This document shows, piece by piece, positions 1 to 11,300 of a stretch of DNA of 64,000 nucleotides (position 1 is its first letter; every line of letters begins with the position of its first letter). Made by a program: the position numbers and the translations under genes. This DNA is from Macrostomum hystrix (Eukaryota; Platyhelminthes; Macrostomidae), in assembly GCA_950097015.1 (NCBI GenBank), contig CATNEN010000027.1, positions 330,001 to 394,000 on the forward strand, given 5' to 3'. The notes beneath the pieces were generated by a model. That model was not told where the DNA came from. It ran no database searches and saw nothing but the letters and a program-made list of their open reading frames with translations.

Positions 1-700
1 ATGTCTCTAATCTCACCTCTCTATGCTTATCTCTCTAATCTCTTCTCGTCTCTATAATCTCATCCGTCTAATATTATCTCTCTGACCTGATCGTTTTGAA
101 TTGAAATTGCAACAAAACACGTTAGTGAGCAGTCCTTCACCCGCCTACAAGGTTACAGGCAGCTCTATTGCACTTGTTGCTCGGTCATCGATTCACTCAC
201 TGGCTTCTGCCAGCAAGCAGATTAACTTTAATCCCTGGCTGTGTCTGCAAGAAACCAATAGCCTACGATTGTATATTCAACTTTAGGCTGCATGTTGGAG
301 TTTTACAAAATGTACGCACGGACAGAGATACTCGTAATGGGAGGGAAAGTTAGTGAGCGAGTGTGAGAGTGAGTCGGCTGTACTCTAGGGACAGCAGCGT
401 GAGAAAATACACAAGTCCCAATAGGACTGGGATCATGTCCGTGAGAATGTGCATTTGATTGCTGGATGCCAAAATGGAGTTGGTTGAAGACAGTCGGTGC
501 GTGTTCTGTAGTCACTTTTTTAGAATATTATTCACACAGCGACAGCGATATTCCATTGGGATTCGGGGACTTTTGGCTTTAGTTGGAGTGTTATAGACTA
601 TCGAGGAATCAGCGCTCTGGGCAGTTGTAGTGCTGCCACAGTAGCCATTGAGTGAGTGAAGGCTTCAATTATAATCACCTTCAATTTTACATTCCCAACA
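1..700. other. No gene recognised; left edge
   Basis: The first 80 bases are rich in TCT/CTC. The rest is unique-looking sequence with only short chance open frames. It runs into the 16-bp array that starts near 715. I see no exon, RNA gene or mobile element here. Confidence 0.5.
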
Positions 701-714
701 TTTATCCAAACATG

Positions 715-2020
715 AGCCAAACCCGAATCTTCACAAACCCGAATCTTCACAAACCCGAATCTTCACAAACCCGAAATCTTCACAAACCCGAATCTTCACA
801 AACCCGAATCTTCACAAACCCGAATCTTCACAAACCCGAATCTTCACAAACCCGAATCTTCACAAACCCGAAATCTTCACAAACCCGAATCTTCACAAAC
901 CCGAATCTTCACAAACCCGAATCTTCATAAACCCGAATCTTCACAAACCCGAATCTTCACAAACCCGAATCTTCACAAACCCGAATCTTCACAAACCCGA
1001 ATCTTCACAAACCCGAATCTTCACAAACCCGAATCTTCACAAACCCGAATCTTCACAAACCCGAAATCTTCATAAACGCGAAATCTTCACAAACCCGAAT
1101 CTTCACAAACCCGAATCTTCACAAACCCGAATATTCACAAACCCGAATCTTCACAAACCCGAAATCTTCACAAACCCGAAATTTTCATAAACCCGAATCT
1201 TCACAAACCCGAATCTTCACAAACCCGAATCTTCACAAACCCGAATCTTCACAAACCCGAATATTCACAAACCCGAATCTTCACAAACCCGAAATCTTCA
1301 CAAACCCGAATCTTCACAAACCCGAATCTTCACAAACCCGAATCTTCACAAACCCGAATCTTCACAAACCCGAAATCTTCACAAACCCGAAATCTTCATA
1401 AACCCGAATCTTCACAAACCCGAATCTTCACAAACCCGAATCTTCACAAACCCGAATCTTCACAAACCCGAATCTTCACAAACCCGAATCTTCACAAACC
1501 CGAATCTTCACAAACCCGAATATTCACAAACCCGAATCTTCACAAACCCGAAATCTTCACAAACCCGAATCTTCACAAACCCGAATATTCACAAACCCGA
1601 ATCTTCAGAAACCCGAATCTTCACAAACCCGAATCTTCAGAAACTCGAATCTTCACAAACCCGAATATTCACAAACCCGAATCTTCAGAAACCCGAATCT
1701 TCACAAACCCGAATCTTCAGAAACCCGAATCTTCACAAACCCGAATCTTCACAAACCCGAATCTTCACAAACCCGAATCTTCAGAAACCCGAAACTTCAC
1801 AAACCCGAATCTTCACAAACCCGAAATCTTCACAAACCCGAATCTTCACAAACCCGAATCTTCACAAACCCGAATCTTCACAAACCCGAATCTTCACAAA
1901 CCCGAATCTTCACAAACCCGAATCTTCACAAACCCGAAATCTTCACAAACCCGAATCTTCACAAACCCGAATCTTCACAAACCCGAATCTTCACAAACCC
2001 GAATCTTCACAAACCTGAAC
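715..2020. repeat. Minisatellite, 16/17-bp unit
   Basis: About 80 head-to-tail copies of a unit reading acaaacccgaatcttc. A 17-bp variant has one extra A (gaaatcttc), and rarer variants read attcac or ttcag. Because 16- and 17-bp units are mixed, no reading frame stays open for long. There is no sign of coding use. Confidence 0.97.
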
Positions 2021-2024
2021 CTTG

Positions 2025-2605
2025 AACTGAATTTTTGTAAGGCTTCTCTTTTAAAGAAATTGGACTTTTAAATTCTTAGATTGAACGGAGAATCCTGAAG
2101 TCCACAAAAGCACAAAGCTTAGGCCTAACTAAACACCAAAAGAAGGAAAGCTTTAAGACTGAGAGGGGGAGAATTTTAGACGGAGAAATCTGTAAATTTG
2201 GGATTCGAAGTAAACTTGCAAGTTTCTCCCTAGCTTCCCATTCACAATCGACTCGTGTCCCGGTAGTCCTGACGTCTTCCTTCTCTACTACAAAATCTAT
2301 AAGGCCGCTTCTTCCAAAATGATTGACGGCCTTACAAAGCTGAAGCAGATGTCTAAGCTTTTCTGTGCTTAGCATCCAGCTGAAATGCTTAGGTGGTTGC
2401 TAAAGTTTTAAATTCCTGAAACTTGCTTGTTTTTGCAGGCTTTACAGATCTGGACATTTTTTATGTAAATATATTTTAAGCTTGCAATTTTTCTATGACA
2501 TCAATGAAATATATGCAATCAAGGGACAAATACAACGGATATTCTTACATACCCTTGATTGGGGAACTATTAGATAGAAACAACTGCGAGTATTTAATAG
2601 GAAAC
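2025..2605. other. Unique spacer, no supported gene
   Basis: Unique sequence between two arrays. A 99-codon open frame lies on the minus strand (2076-2375). I recognise no family in it and see no supporting splice or promoter signal, so I do not call it a gene. Confidence 0.5.
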
Positions 2606-2607
2606 TT

Positions 2608-3035
2608 CTTCAGTCTCCTCTCTACCCTCTCTACCCTCTCTACCCTCTCTACCCTCTCTACCCTCTCTACCCTCTCTACCCTCTCTACCCTCTCTACCCT
2701 CTCTATCCTCTCTACCCTCTCTATCCTCTCTACCCTCTCTACCCTCTCTACCCTCTCTACCCTCTCTACCCTCTCTATCCTCTCTACCCTCTCTACCCTC
2801 TCCACCCTCTCTACCCTCTCTACCCTCTCTACCCTCTCTACCCTCTCTACCCTCTCTACCCTCTCTACTCTACCATTTCTACCCTCTCTACCCTCTCTAT
2901 CCTCTCTACCCTCTCTACCCTCTCTATCCTCTCTACCCTCTCTACCCTCTCTACCTTCTCTACCATCTCTACCCTCTCTACCCTCTCTACCCTCTCTACC
3001 ATCCTTTCGTCCTCTGCCCTCTCTCTCTACTCTCT
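2608..3035. repeat. 9-bp polypyrimidine array (CTCTCTACC)n
   Basis: About 45 copies of a 9-bp unit, nearly pure pyrimidine on the plus strand and purine on the minus strand. The period is a multiple of three, so both strands carry long artefactual frames (Leu-Ser-Thr repeats on plus, Arg-Val-Glu repeats on minus). The strand asymmetry makes it a candidate for triplex (H-DNA) formation. Confidence 0.97.
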
Positions 3036-3039
3036 CAAC

Positions 3040-3625
3040 CTTTTTCTTTTCTATCAATCTATAATACTCAAACAATCCATCACTGAGTCACTTTAGTCTA
3101 AGCCTGACAACAAACTCATTAATTAGCATGATAATAGTTGCACGCTCTAGCACACACCTGTTTGTGGAGTCTGAAATATACCAAACTATTCTGTATTATA
3201 CTTCCGTGTAAGTACTACCCCATTCGATGCACTAAATAAAAATGCACTAATCGTATATAACTCCTGTCTCTCCTGTCCCATAAATCATCCACCCAACTAA
3301 CCGTCTCCGACCTGCGAGCCCAAAGAATTTTCTTATTCAATGAGTTTTGAGTGCCTGTACACATTATAGACTAGACCACTTACATATATGGAATGCTGTG
3401 GGTTTTAGAGGTGAGGAGAGGTGATAGGTGTGCTTACAGAACAGCTCAATGGCTTGTCTAGCCTATACTATAAGCTTAACATTCGATTCAGGGCCATCGA
3501 TTGATTCTGTATCATTGCTAGGGACTCGGCTTTAAATTCTTAAGTCTTCTCGACCGTAGGGGGAGAACTGAGTAATGTTACTAAATTATAATAATAAATC
3601 CTAATTTCATATTACCTACCTGAAG
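3040..3625. other. Unique spacer, nothing recognised
   Basis: AT-leaning unique sequence between the 9-bp array and the next 16-bp array. It could be intron sequence of the calcium-sensor gene that follows, whose N-terminal exon I could not find. Confidence 0.4.
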
Positions 3626-3627
3626 TT

Positions 3628-4000
3628 CATATCACCGAATTTTCACATGACCTGAATTTCCCATGACCTGAATTTCACAAGACCTGAATTTTGTATGACA
3701 TAAATTTCACATGACCTGAATTTCCCATGACCTGAATTTCATATGACCTGAATTTCACATGACCTGAATTTCACATGACCTGAATTTCATATGACCTGAA
3801 TTTCACATGACCTGAATTTCACATGACCTGAATTTCACATGACCTGAATTTTACATGACCTGAATTTCACATGACCTGAATTTCACAAGACCTGATTTTC
3901 ACATGACCTGAATTTCACATGACCTGAATTTCACATGACCTGAATTTCATATGACCTGAATTTCACATGACCTGAATTTCACATGACCTGAATTTCACAT
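3628..4000. repeat. Minisatellite, 16-bp unit
   Basis: About 23 copies of acctgaatttcacatg with single-base variants (catatg, cccatg, cacaag). The array ends about 120 bp before the first visible exon of the calcium-sensor gene, so it probably lies in that gene's intron. Confidence 0.95.
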
Positions 4001-4119
4001 GATTCTTTCGGCCTCTCCTTGCGGGGTCTCTAAACTGTCATCGCTAGGCCTGAACCTCCTCCAAATAAAAGTACATCCAAGCATCGGCACGGCTTTCACC
4101 ACCACCCCCCCACTTCTAG

Positions 4120-4959
4120 CGCGACTGCCCATCCGGGCAGCTGAGCAAGAAGAAGTTCATTGAGGTGTACTCTGGCTTCTTCCCTGACGGCAACGCCGAG
4201 GAGTTCTGCACGCACGTGTTCCGCACCTTCGACAAGGACAACTCTGGCAAGATCGACTTCAAGGAGTTCCTGCTGGCTATTAACATCACTTCTGGTGGCA
4301 AGCCGCAGGAGAAGCTGGAGTGGGCCTTCCAGATGTACGATATCGATGGCAATGGGACCATTGAGCGCAACGAGATGGTCGAAATTATCAAGGTTAGCGA
4401 TTGGGCGGCTAAAGTAGGCGGAGAAAGCGCTGGACTATCGGTGAAATTTGATTGGCTAGCGAAGGTTTAAATTGTTGCTATTTTTAGAAAATTTCCGGGA
4501 AACCCCGTTTAAGTCTAGGAGTCGAAATCGCTGGATAGCTTGTAGCCCAGTGTTTCGCTATTCTGACCATGAGGTTGGCAGTTCTTGAGCAAGTTATCTG
4601 CCACACACCCTAACTTCTAACCCAACTGTCTATGGTAACCCGAAGCACTAGGGAATTGAGAGTCTAGTTTAGAACAAAGAATTATCCTCTTTTTGGCTAA
4701 AGTTTGATTAATATATAAGTAATAATTTTTTTCACCCGAAACATTATAAGACGAATGTTTGACTCGGCAGGCAATCTACAGCATGCTGGGCGCTGACGAG
4801 TCCAACGTTGACATGAGCCCGGAGGCCAGAACTGAGGAGATCTTCGACAAGATGGACGTCAATAAGGACGGCGTCCTCTGCCGCGACGAGTTCATGAAGG
4901 GCTGCCTGGCTGACAAGCAGCTGTACTCCATGCTGCTGGCTGATGAGCCAGCGGAGTGA
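4120..4959 (+). CDS. Neuronal calcium sensor family protein (NCS-1/visinin-like), C-terminal two exons
   Basis: Exons 4120-4392 and 4771-4959 join in phase 0 and encode 153 residues ending in TGA. The first exon follows a pyrimidine-rich acceptor (cacttctag) and opens with RDCPSGQL, the CPSG signature at the degenerate first EF-hand of the NCS/recoverin/visinin family. Three canonical EF-hand loops follow: [24 protein letters not shown] and [12 protein letters not shown], each with acidic residues at the Ca2+-binding positions. In this family such proteins are myristoylated Ca2+ switches that bind target kinases, channels or receptors at membranes. About 35-40 N-terminal residues, including the expected MGxxxS myristoylation site, are missing; that exon is upstream and I could not identify it. 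The C-terminus (LADEPAE) is unlike the short tails of NCS-1 or hippocalcin, so I assign no subfamily. The intron is 378 nt with a GT donor at 4393. Confidence 0.9.
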
Positions 4960-5319
4960 CCGTACAGCCCCGCCCCAGTCCCTCACCTGCCCAAGACCTT
5001 CCACTGCACTCACAAAGCCTATTTAAAACAGCAGCGACTGTGTGTTAACTTATAACTTTTGTGTTATTTTTATAATTGCGTTATATTATATTATAGCGTA
5101 ATTATAAAGTATACCTATTAACTGCTTTTTTGTAGCAATTTGATCGGTATAAACTAATGTCGCTTAGTTTCCGATTGGTATGTATAAACTGTTAAACTAA
5201 AGTGTAAAACCCAAAGCAGACCGACCAACTTGCACTAATGCTCATGGATAGAGACGAACACAAATCGTAATGTACACTGTGATGTGCACCGTTTTGTACA
5301 GGACAATGGCAGATTTTGT

Positions 5320-6015
5320 ACAGTACAATGTACATAGCAGTGTACACAGTGATAAACAGTACAATGTACATAGCAGTGTACACAGTGATGAACAGTGTAA
5401 TGTACATAGCAGTGTCCACAGTGATGAACAGTATAATGTACATAACAGTGTCCACAGTGATGAACAGTACAATGTACATAGCAGTGTACACAGTGATGAA
5501 CAGTGCAATGTACATAGCAGTGTACACAGTGATGAACAGTATAATGTACATAGCAGTGTCCACAGTGATGAACAGTGCAATGTACATAGCAGTGTACACA
5601 GTGATGAACAGTGCAATGTACATAGCAGTGTACACAGTGATGAACAGTACAATGTACATAGCAGTGTACACAGTGATGAACAGTACAATGTACATAGCAG
5701 TGTACACAGTGATGAACAGTGCAATGTACATAGCAGTGTACACAGTGATGAACAGTGCAATGTACATAGCAGTGTACACAGTGATGAACAGTACAATGTA
5801 CATAGCAGTGTACACAGTGATGAACAGTACAATGTACATAGCAGTGTACACAGTGATGAACAGTACAATGTACATAGCAGTGTACACAGTGATGAACAGT
5901 GCAATGTACATAGCAGTGTACACAGTGATGAAAAGTGCAATGTACATAGCAGTGTACACAGTGATGAACAGTGCAATGTACATAGCAGTGTACACAGTGA
6001 TGGACAGTGCAATGT
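5320..6015. repeat. Minisatellite, 36-bp unit
   Basis: About 19 copies of a 36-bp unit about 300 bp downstream of the calcium-sensor stop codon. Each unit contains tgtacatagcagtgtaca, two TGTACA palindromes 6 bp apart, so it can form a small hairpin. The period is a multiple of three and the unit lacks stops in most frames, giving frames of 230-270 codons in five of the six frames. None looks like a protein. Confidence 0.96.
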
Positions 6016-6019
6016 ACTG

Positions 6020-6574
6020 ACATGCTCATTATTTCATGTGTAGTCACAAAGAAGACTCGATAAAGTACATCTACTTGAGTAGTGATGTCACCGCGGCCTG
6101 CTCATTAGCATAGGATTTGCATAGTGATAGGATTGCTTGAATCTGCCATTTACCCACCCTAAATTAGGTTGCTGCCTATTGAACAAATTCGGCAATCCCT
6201 AAGCTAGGGCGGCAGAATAAGAGAGACTTATAGCCAGCCAATTATCGCACCAATCATCTGTGGCTTACGTCGAGCATCGCCTCTTCTTATTGGCGTCAGA
6301 TTTTTCGGTCCAAGAGGCAGAAATGAAAAGGCACGTCAAATTTTTCCTCTCTCGCTACTTCCCAACGATTTGTTTAAGAAAAATGTATTACTTGCCATAT
6401 TCGTTGGTGTTCTACTTATAGTAGGGTAGAGCAAAAGTGATTTTTTAATTTCCTCTATTCCAAAGCATTATTCAGCCACATGTTTAATAGTGCAAATCAA
6501 AATAATAACTAGCTCTCAAACCCAAACTGACCAGTTGCCTGAATTCTTCAATACTACTCAACACAGTAGAATCG
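6020..6574. other. Unique spacer, nothing recognised
   Basis: Unique sequence between the 36-bp and 30-bp arrays. I found no open frame of note and no RNA gene. Confidence 0.5.
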
Positions 6575-6844
6575 GATCCTTCAGTGAGTCCGCCTTGACC
6601 CTCTGATCCTTCAGTGAGTCAGTCTTGACCCTCTGATCCTTCAGTGAGTCAGTCTTGACCCTCTGATCCTTCAGTGAGTCAGTCTTGACCCTCTGATCCT
6701 TCAGTGAGTCAGTCTTGACCCTCTGATCCTTCAGTGAGTCAGTCTTGACCCTCTGATCCTTCAGTGAGTCAGTCTTGACCCTCTGATCCTTCAGTGAGTC
6801 CGCCTTGACCCTCTGATCCTTCAGTGAGTCCGCCTTGACCCTCT
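6575..6844. repeat. 30-bp array, nine units, six carrying an AP-1-type TGAGTCA
   Basis: Exactly nine 30-bp units beginning gatccttcagtgagtc. Units 2-7 read gtgagtcagtc and so contain TGAGTCA, the consensus AP-1 (TRE) heptamer. Units 1, 8 and 9 read gtgagtccgcc and lack it. The array lies about 675 bp beyond the 3' end of the minus-strand secreted-protein gene. The match to a binding site is direct sequence; any regulatory role is inference. Confidence 0.95.
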
Positions 6845-7518
6845 ATCTCATTCACGAGTGAGTCCGCTGAAGTTGTAGTGTTTTATTTTGACTAGCTGCA
6901 CTTGCTTTAAATCCATTCCGAAGTTTCTTGGTCATCAGTCGTTCTGTAACTGTGTGTCTGGCTTTTAAGAGCGACTATGAAATGCTGCAACAGCCTCACA
7001 AACCCGTGTTCTAAAGATCCCAGCAACTACTTGTCCCTACTCCTGCTTCAGCAGTGTAATCGGCTTGCCATTTGAAATTCTTTACCTGTTAGTGTTTCAT
7101 TTTTTGTTCTAATTTCCCTTCAGAAACCAGTCCTACATAATAACTAAGCCCTTATAGCAGAACCGTGTTTTTCCTAAACTCATGTGCTAATTGCAAGTGG
7201 ATTCGAAACTCAACAATCTCAAACAAATAAAATAAGTATGGAAGATCGTCGAATGATTATAATGCTTTGAAGTAAACACCGAACAGAGAAATAAATATGA
7301 TTTATTTTTTTTTCCAAGCTGTCGAGGTAAAACAAATACTTGAATAGCGGTTTAGAGACATTTTTCGTCTTAAGTCAATAGTTGAACAATTAAACAATTC
7401 AAACAATGAACAACGAAAAAAAACGACAGCGGAAAATAATAACGAATCCCGCTTAATTAGTTAGCCAGAATTTCACAGCACTCAGCCAGTTCTGCTAGCA
7501 GTTTTCAGTCTAGGCTGG
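6845..7518. other. 3' flank of the secreted-protein gene
   Basis: AT-rich in its right half. It contains the likely polyadenylation signal of the minus-strand gene (see 7301-7306). No other feature is supported. Confidence 0.5.
7301..7306 (-). other. Polyadenylation signal AATAAA
   Basis: AATAAA on the minus strand, about 210 nt downstream of the stop codon of the secreted cysteine-rich protein gene. It is the best signal for that transcript's 3' end. Confidence 0.5.
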
Positions 7519-8092
7519 CTAGTACAGGTACTCTCGGCACATCTCATCCTGGTGCACATCCTGGCCAGTTAGCGTCTCCAGTACCTTGCAGATGTTTTCA
7601 ATGCAGCTGTACAACGGCCTATAGCCGTACTCCCTGTTGCTAATATAGCGAACAACGTGCTCCAGGTTGAATGCCCTGCAGTCTGGCAGGCGGATACGCG
7701 CATTTGAACTGTCCGCCATGGCCCTGCGGAGGTTGCGAAGCGTAGCATAACTACTGTTAAACAGTAGGTCAGTGCGATATTGTCACCAATTCAATTGGAT
7801 AGGCAACTTACTTCTTGATGTGAGGCTTGGCGCCTTCGCAGTTGTCGGGATCGCCAATCACGATGTAGACATTGTTTCCAGATCTGGGGTAAAGCAGGAT
7901 CGCATTCCTGCAATAACTTAGCCTCTTTGTACAGCCCGGCATGGGCACTTTCATTCCTAGCGTGATGGCCTGCCCCACAACACCCGTGTCAGTGGTGGCA
8001 GGACTCAGGCAGACATAGTTTCGCTCTCCGCTGACCAGCCCGTTGGCTGCCACTAGAAGCAGAGCAGCAAGGAGAGAAGAGTGCCCGCACAT
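7519..8092 (-). CDS. Secreted cysteine-rich protein, 171 aa, unknown family
   Basis: Two exons, 8092-7812 and 7753-7519, with a 58-nt intron (donor GTAAGT, acceptor tttaacag); the split codon joins cleanly and the protein ends at TAG. The start MCGHSSLLAALLLVAANG gives a classical signal peptide with likely cleavage near residue 20. An in-frame ATG at 8179 is rejected because it lies only about 20 nt from a TATA box and so probably precedes the transcription start. The mature part has eight cysteines (contexts YVC, PGC, SYC, DNC, PDC, YSC, NIC, EMC), enough for four disulfides, and no membrane segment. I recognise no domain family. The size, signal peptide and even cysteine number suggest a small extracellular protein, possibly a gland product; that last point is inference. 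Confidence 0.75.
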
Positions 8093-8195
8093 GGCTATCA
8101 CTGGATTTTTTAGCACTGCCGAGTAGAATGGCTTAGAGTCTACTTCTCTTGGCAAGAGACTGGTTGAAGAAAATATCATGGAGAATTCGCAACGT

Positions 8196-8202
8196 ATTTA
8201 TA
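8196..8202 (-). promoter_or_regulatory. TATA box of the secreted-protein gene
   Basis: TATAAAT on the minus strand inside gtctataaatacg, 104 nt upstream of the chosen ATG at 8092. Initiation about 30 nt downstream would fall near 8168, leaving a 5' UTR of about 75 nt. The site is what decides against the ATG at 8179. Confidence 0.6.
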
Positions 8203-8329
8203 GACGATTTCGCCGCGTCTCGGAGTGTATCTCAAGCAAGGTGCTGAGCAGGCAACTTTTTTGGCTTTTAGCCAGAACCAATCTGATTGGCTGCTTAAAT
8301 GCTCCCAGAGAAAGGCTTTGCCAGCATTG

Positions 8330-11300
8330 AATGACAGCAGTAGCTCATAAATGACAAACATTAGCTCATGAATGACAAACAGTAGCTCATGAATGACAGC
8401 AGTAGCTCATAAATGACAAACATTAGCTCATGAATGACAAACAGTAGCTCATGAATGACAGCAGTAGCTCATGAATGACAGCAGTTGCTCATGAATGACA
8501 GCAGTAGCTCATGAATGACAAAAAGTAGTTAATGAATGACAACAGTAGCTCATGAATGACAGCTCATGAATGACAAACAGTAGCTAATGAATGACAAACA
8601 GTAGCTCATGAATGACAACAGTAGCTCATGAATGACAGCTCATAAATGACAAACATTAGCTCATGAATGACAAACAGTAGCTCATGAATGACAGCAGTAG
8701 CTCATGAATGACAAACAGTAGCTCATGAATGACAGCAGTTGCTCATGAATGACAGCAGTAGCTCATGAATGACAAAAAGTAGTTAATGAATGACAACAGT
8801 AGCTCATGAATGACAGCTCATGAATGACAAACAGTAGCTAATGAATGACAACAGTAGCTCATGAATGACAAGCAGGAGTTCATGAATGACAACAGTAGCT
8901 CATGAATGACAACAGTAGCTCATGAATGACAAGCAGGAGTTCATGAATGACAAACAGTAGTTCATGAATGACAAACAGTAGTTCATGAATGACAGCAGTA
9001 GCTCATGAATGACAAACAGTAGTTAATGAATGACAACAGTAGCTCATGAATGACAAACAGTAGTTAATGAATGACAACAGTAGCTCATGAATGACAAACA
9101 GTAGTTAATGAATGACAACAGTAGCTCATGAATGACAGCTCATGAATGACAAACAGTAGCTCATGAATGACAAACAGTAGTTCATGAATGACAAACAGTA
9201 GTTAATGAATGACAACAGTAGCTCATGAATGACAAACAGTAGTTCATGAATGACAAACAGTAGTTCATGAATGACAAACAGTAGTTCATGAATGACAGCA
9301 GTAGCTCATGAATGACAGCAGTAGCTCATGAATGACAGCAGTAGTTCATGAATGACAGCAGTAGTTCATGAATGACAGCAGTAGTTCATGAATGACAGCA
9401 GTAGTTCATGAATGACAGCAGTAGCTCATGAATGACAGCAGTAGCTCATGAATGACAGCAGTAGTTCATGAATGACAAACAGTAGCTCATGAATGACAGC
9501 AGTAGCTCATGAATGACAGCAGTAGCTCATGAATGACAGCAGTAGCTCATAAATGACAAACATTAGCTCATGAATGACAAACAGTAGCTCATGAATGACA
9601 GCAGTAGCTCATGAATGACAGCAGTTGCTCATGAATGACAGCAGTAGCTCATGAATGACAAAAAGTAGTTAATGAATGACAACAGTAGCTCATGAATGAC
9701 AGCTCATGAATGACAAACAGTAGCTCATGAATGACAAACAGTAGTTCATGAATGACAAACAGTAGTTCATGAATGACAAACAGTAGTTAATGAATGACAA
9801 CAGTAGCTCATGAATGACAAACAGTAGTTAATGAATGACAACAGTAGCTCATGAATGACAGCTCATGAATGACAAACAGTAGTTCATGAATGACAAACAG
9901 TAGTTCATGAATGACAGCAGTAGCTCATGAATAGCAAACAGTAGCTCATGAATGACAGCAGTAGTTCATGAATGACAGCAGTAGCTCATGAATGACAGCA
10001 GTAGCTCATGAATGACAGCAGTAGCTCATGAATGACAGCAGTAGTTCAGAATGACAGCAGTAGCTCATGAATGACAGCAGTAGCTCATGAATGACAGCAG
10101 TAGCTCATGAATGACAGCAGTAGCTCATGAATGACAGCAGTAGCTCATGAATGACAGCAGTAGCTCATGAATGACAGCTCATGAATGACAAACAGTAGCT
10201 CATGAATGACAGCAGTAGCTCATGAATGACAGCAGTAGCTCATGAATGACAGCAGTAGTTCATGAATGATAGCAGTAGCTCATGAATGACAGCAGTAGCT
10301 CATGAATGACAGCAGTAGCTCATGAATGACAGCAGTAGCTCATGAATGACAGCAGTAGCTCATGAATGACAGCAGTAGCTCATGAATGACAGCAGTAGCT
10401 CATGAATGACAGCAGTAGCTCATGAATGACAGCAGTAGCTCATGAATGACAGCTCATGAATGACAAACAGTAGCTCATGAATGACAGCAGTAGCTCATGA
10501 ATGACAGCAGTAGCTCATGAATGACAGCAGTAGTTCATGAATGACAGCAGTAGCTCATGAATGACAGCAGTAGCTCATGAATGACAGCAGTAGCTCATGA
10601 ATGACAGCAGTAGCTCATGAATGACAGCAGTAGCTCATGAATGACAGCTCATGAATGACAAACAGTAGCTCATGAATGACAGCAGTAGCTCCTGAATGAC
10701 AGCTAATGAATGACAAAGAGTAGCTCATGAATGACAAACAGTAGCTCATGAATGACAGCAGTAGCTCATGAATGACAGCAGTAGCTCATGAATGACAGCA
10801 GTAGCTCATAAATGACAAACATTAGCTCATGAATGACAAACAGTAGCTCATGAATGACAGCAGTAGTTCATGAATGACAGCAGTAGCTCATGAATGACAG
10901 CAGTAGCTCATGAATGACAGCAGTAGCTCATGAATGACAGCAGTAGCTCATGAATGACAGCAGTAGTTCAGAATGACAGCAGTAGCTCATGAATGACAGC
11001 AGTAGCTCATGAATGACAGCAGTAGCTCATGAATGACAGCAGTAGCTCATGAATGACAGCAGTAGCTCATGAATGACAGCAGTAGTTCAGAATGACAGCA
11101 GTAGCTCATGAATGACAGCAGTAGCTCATGAATGACAGCAGTAGCTCATGAATGACAGCAGTAGCTCATGAATGACAGCAGTAGCTCATGAATGACAGCA
11201 GTAGCTCATGAATGACAGCTCATGAATGACAAACAGTAGCTCATGAATGACAGCAGTAGCTCATGAATGACAGCAGTAGTTCAGAATGACAGCAGTAGCT

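Noticed and set aside
338-367. ATG GGA GGG AAA GTT AGT as a myristoylated first exon (MGxxxS) of the calcium-sensor gene
   Set aside because: The frame stops after nine codons and lacks the roughly 30 residues expected before the CPSG motif.
2076-2375. 99-residue minus-strand hypothetical protein
   Set aside because: No recognised domain and no promoter, splice or polyadenylation support.
2495-3075. Leu-Ser-Thr and Arg-Val-Glu repeat proteins
   Set aside because: They are translations of the 9-bp polypyrimidine array.
5192-6047. Cys/His-rich and other repeat proteins of 230-270 residues
   Set aside because: The 36-bp array is open in five of six frames; none has unique flanking domains.
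8176-8361. Upstream start (8179) and a further minus-strand frame for the secreted protein
   Set aside because: The 8179 ATG lies about 20 nt from the TATA box and the extension has no signal peptide at its start. The 8176-8361 frame is promoter sequence without family resemblance.
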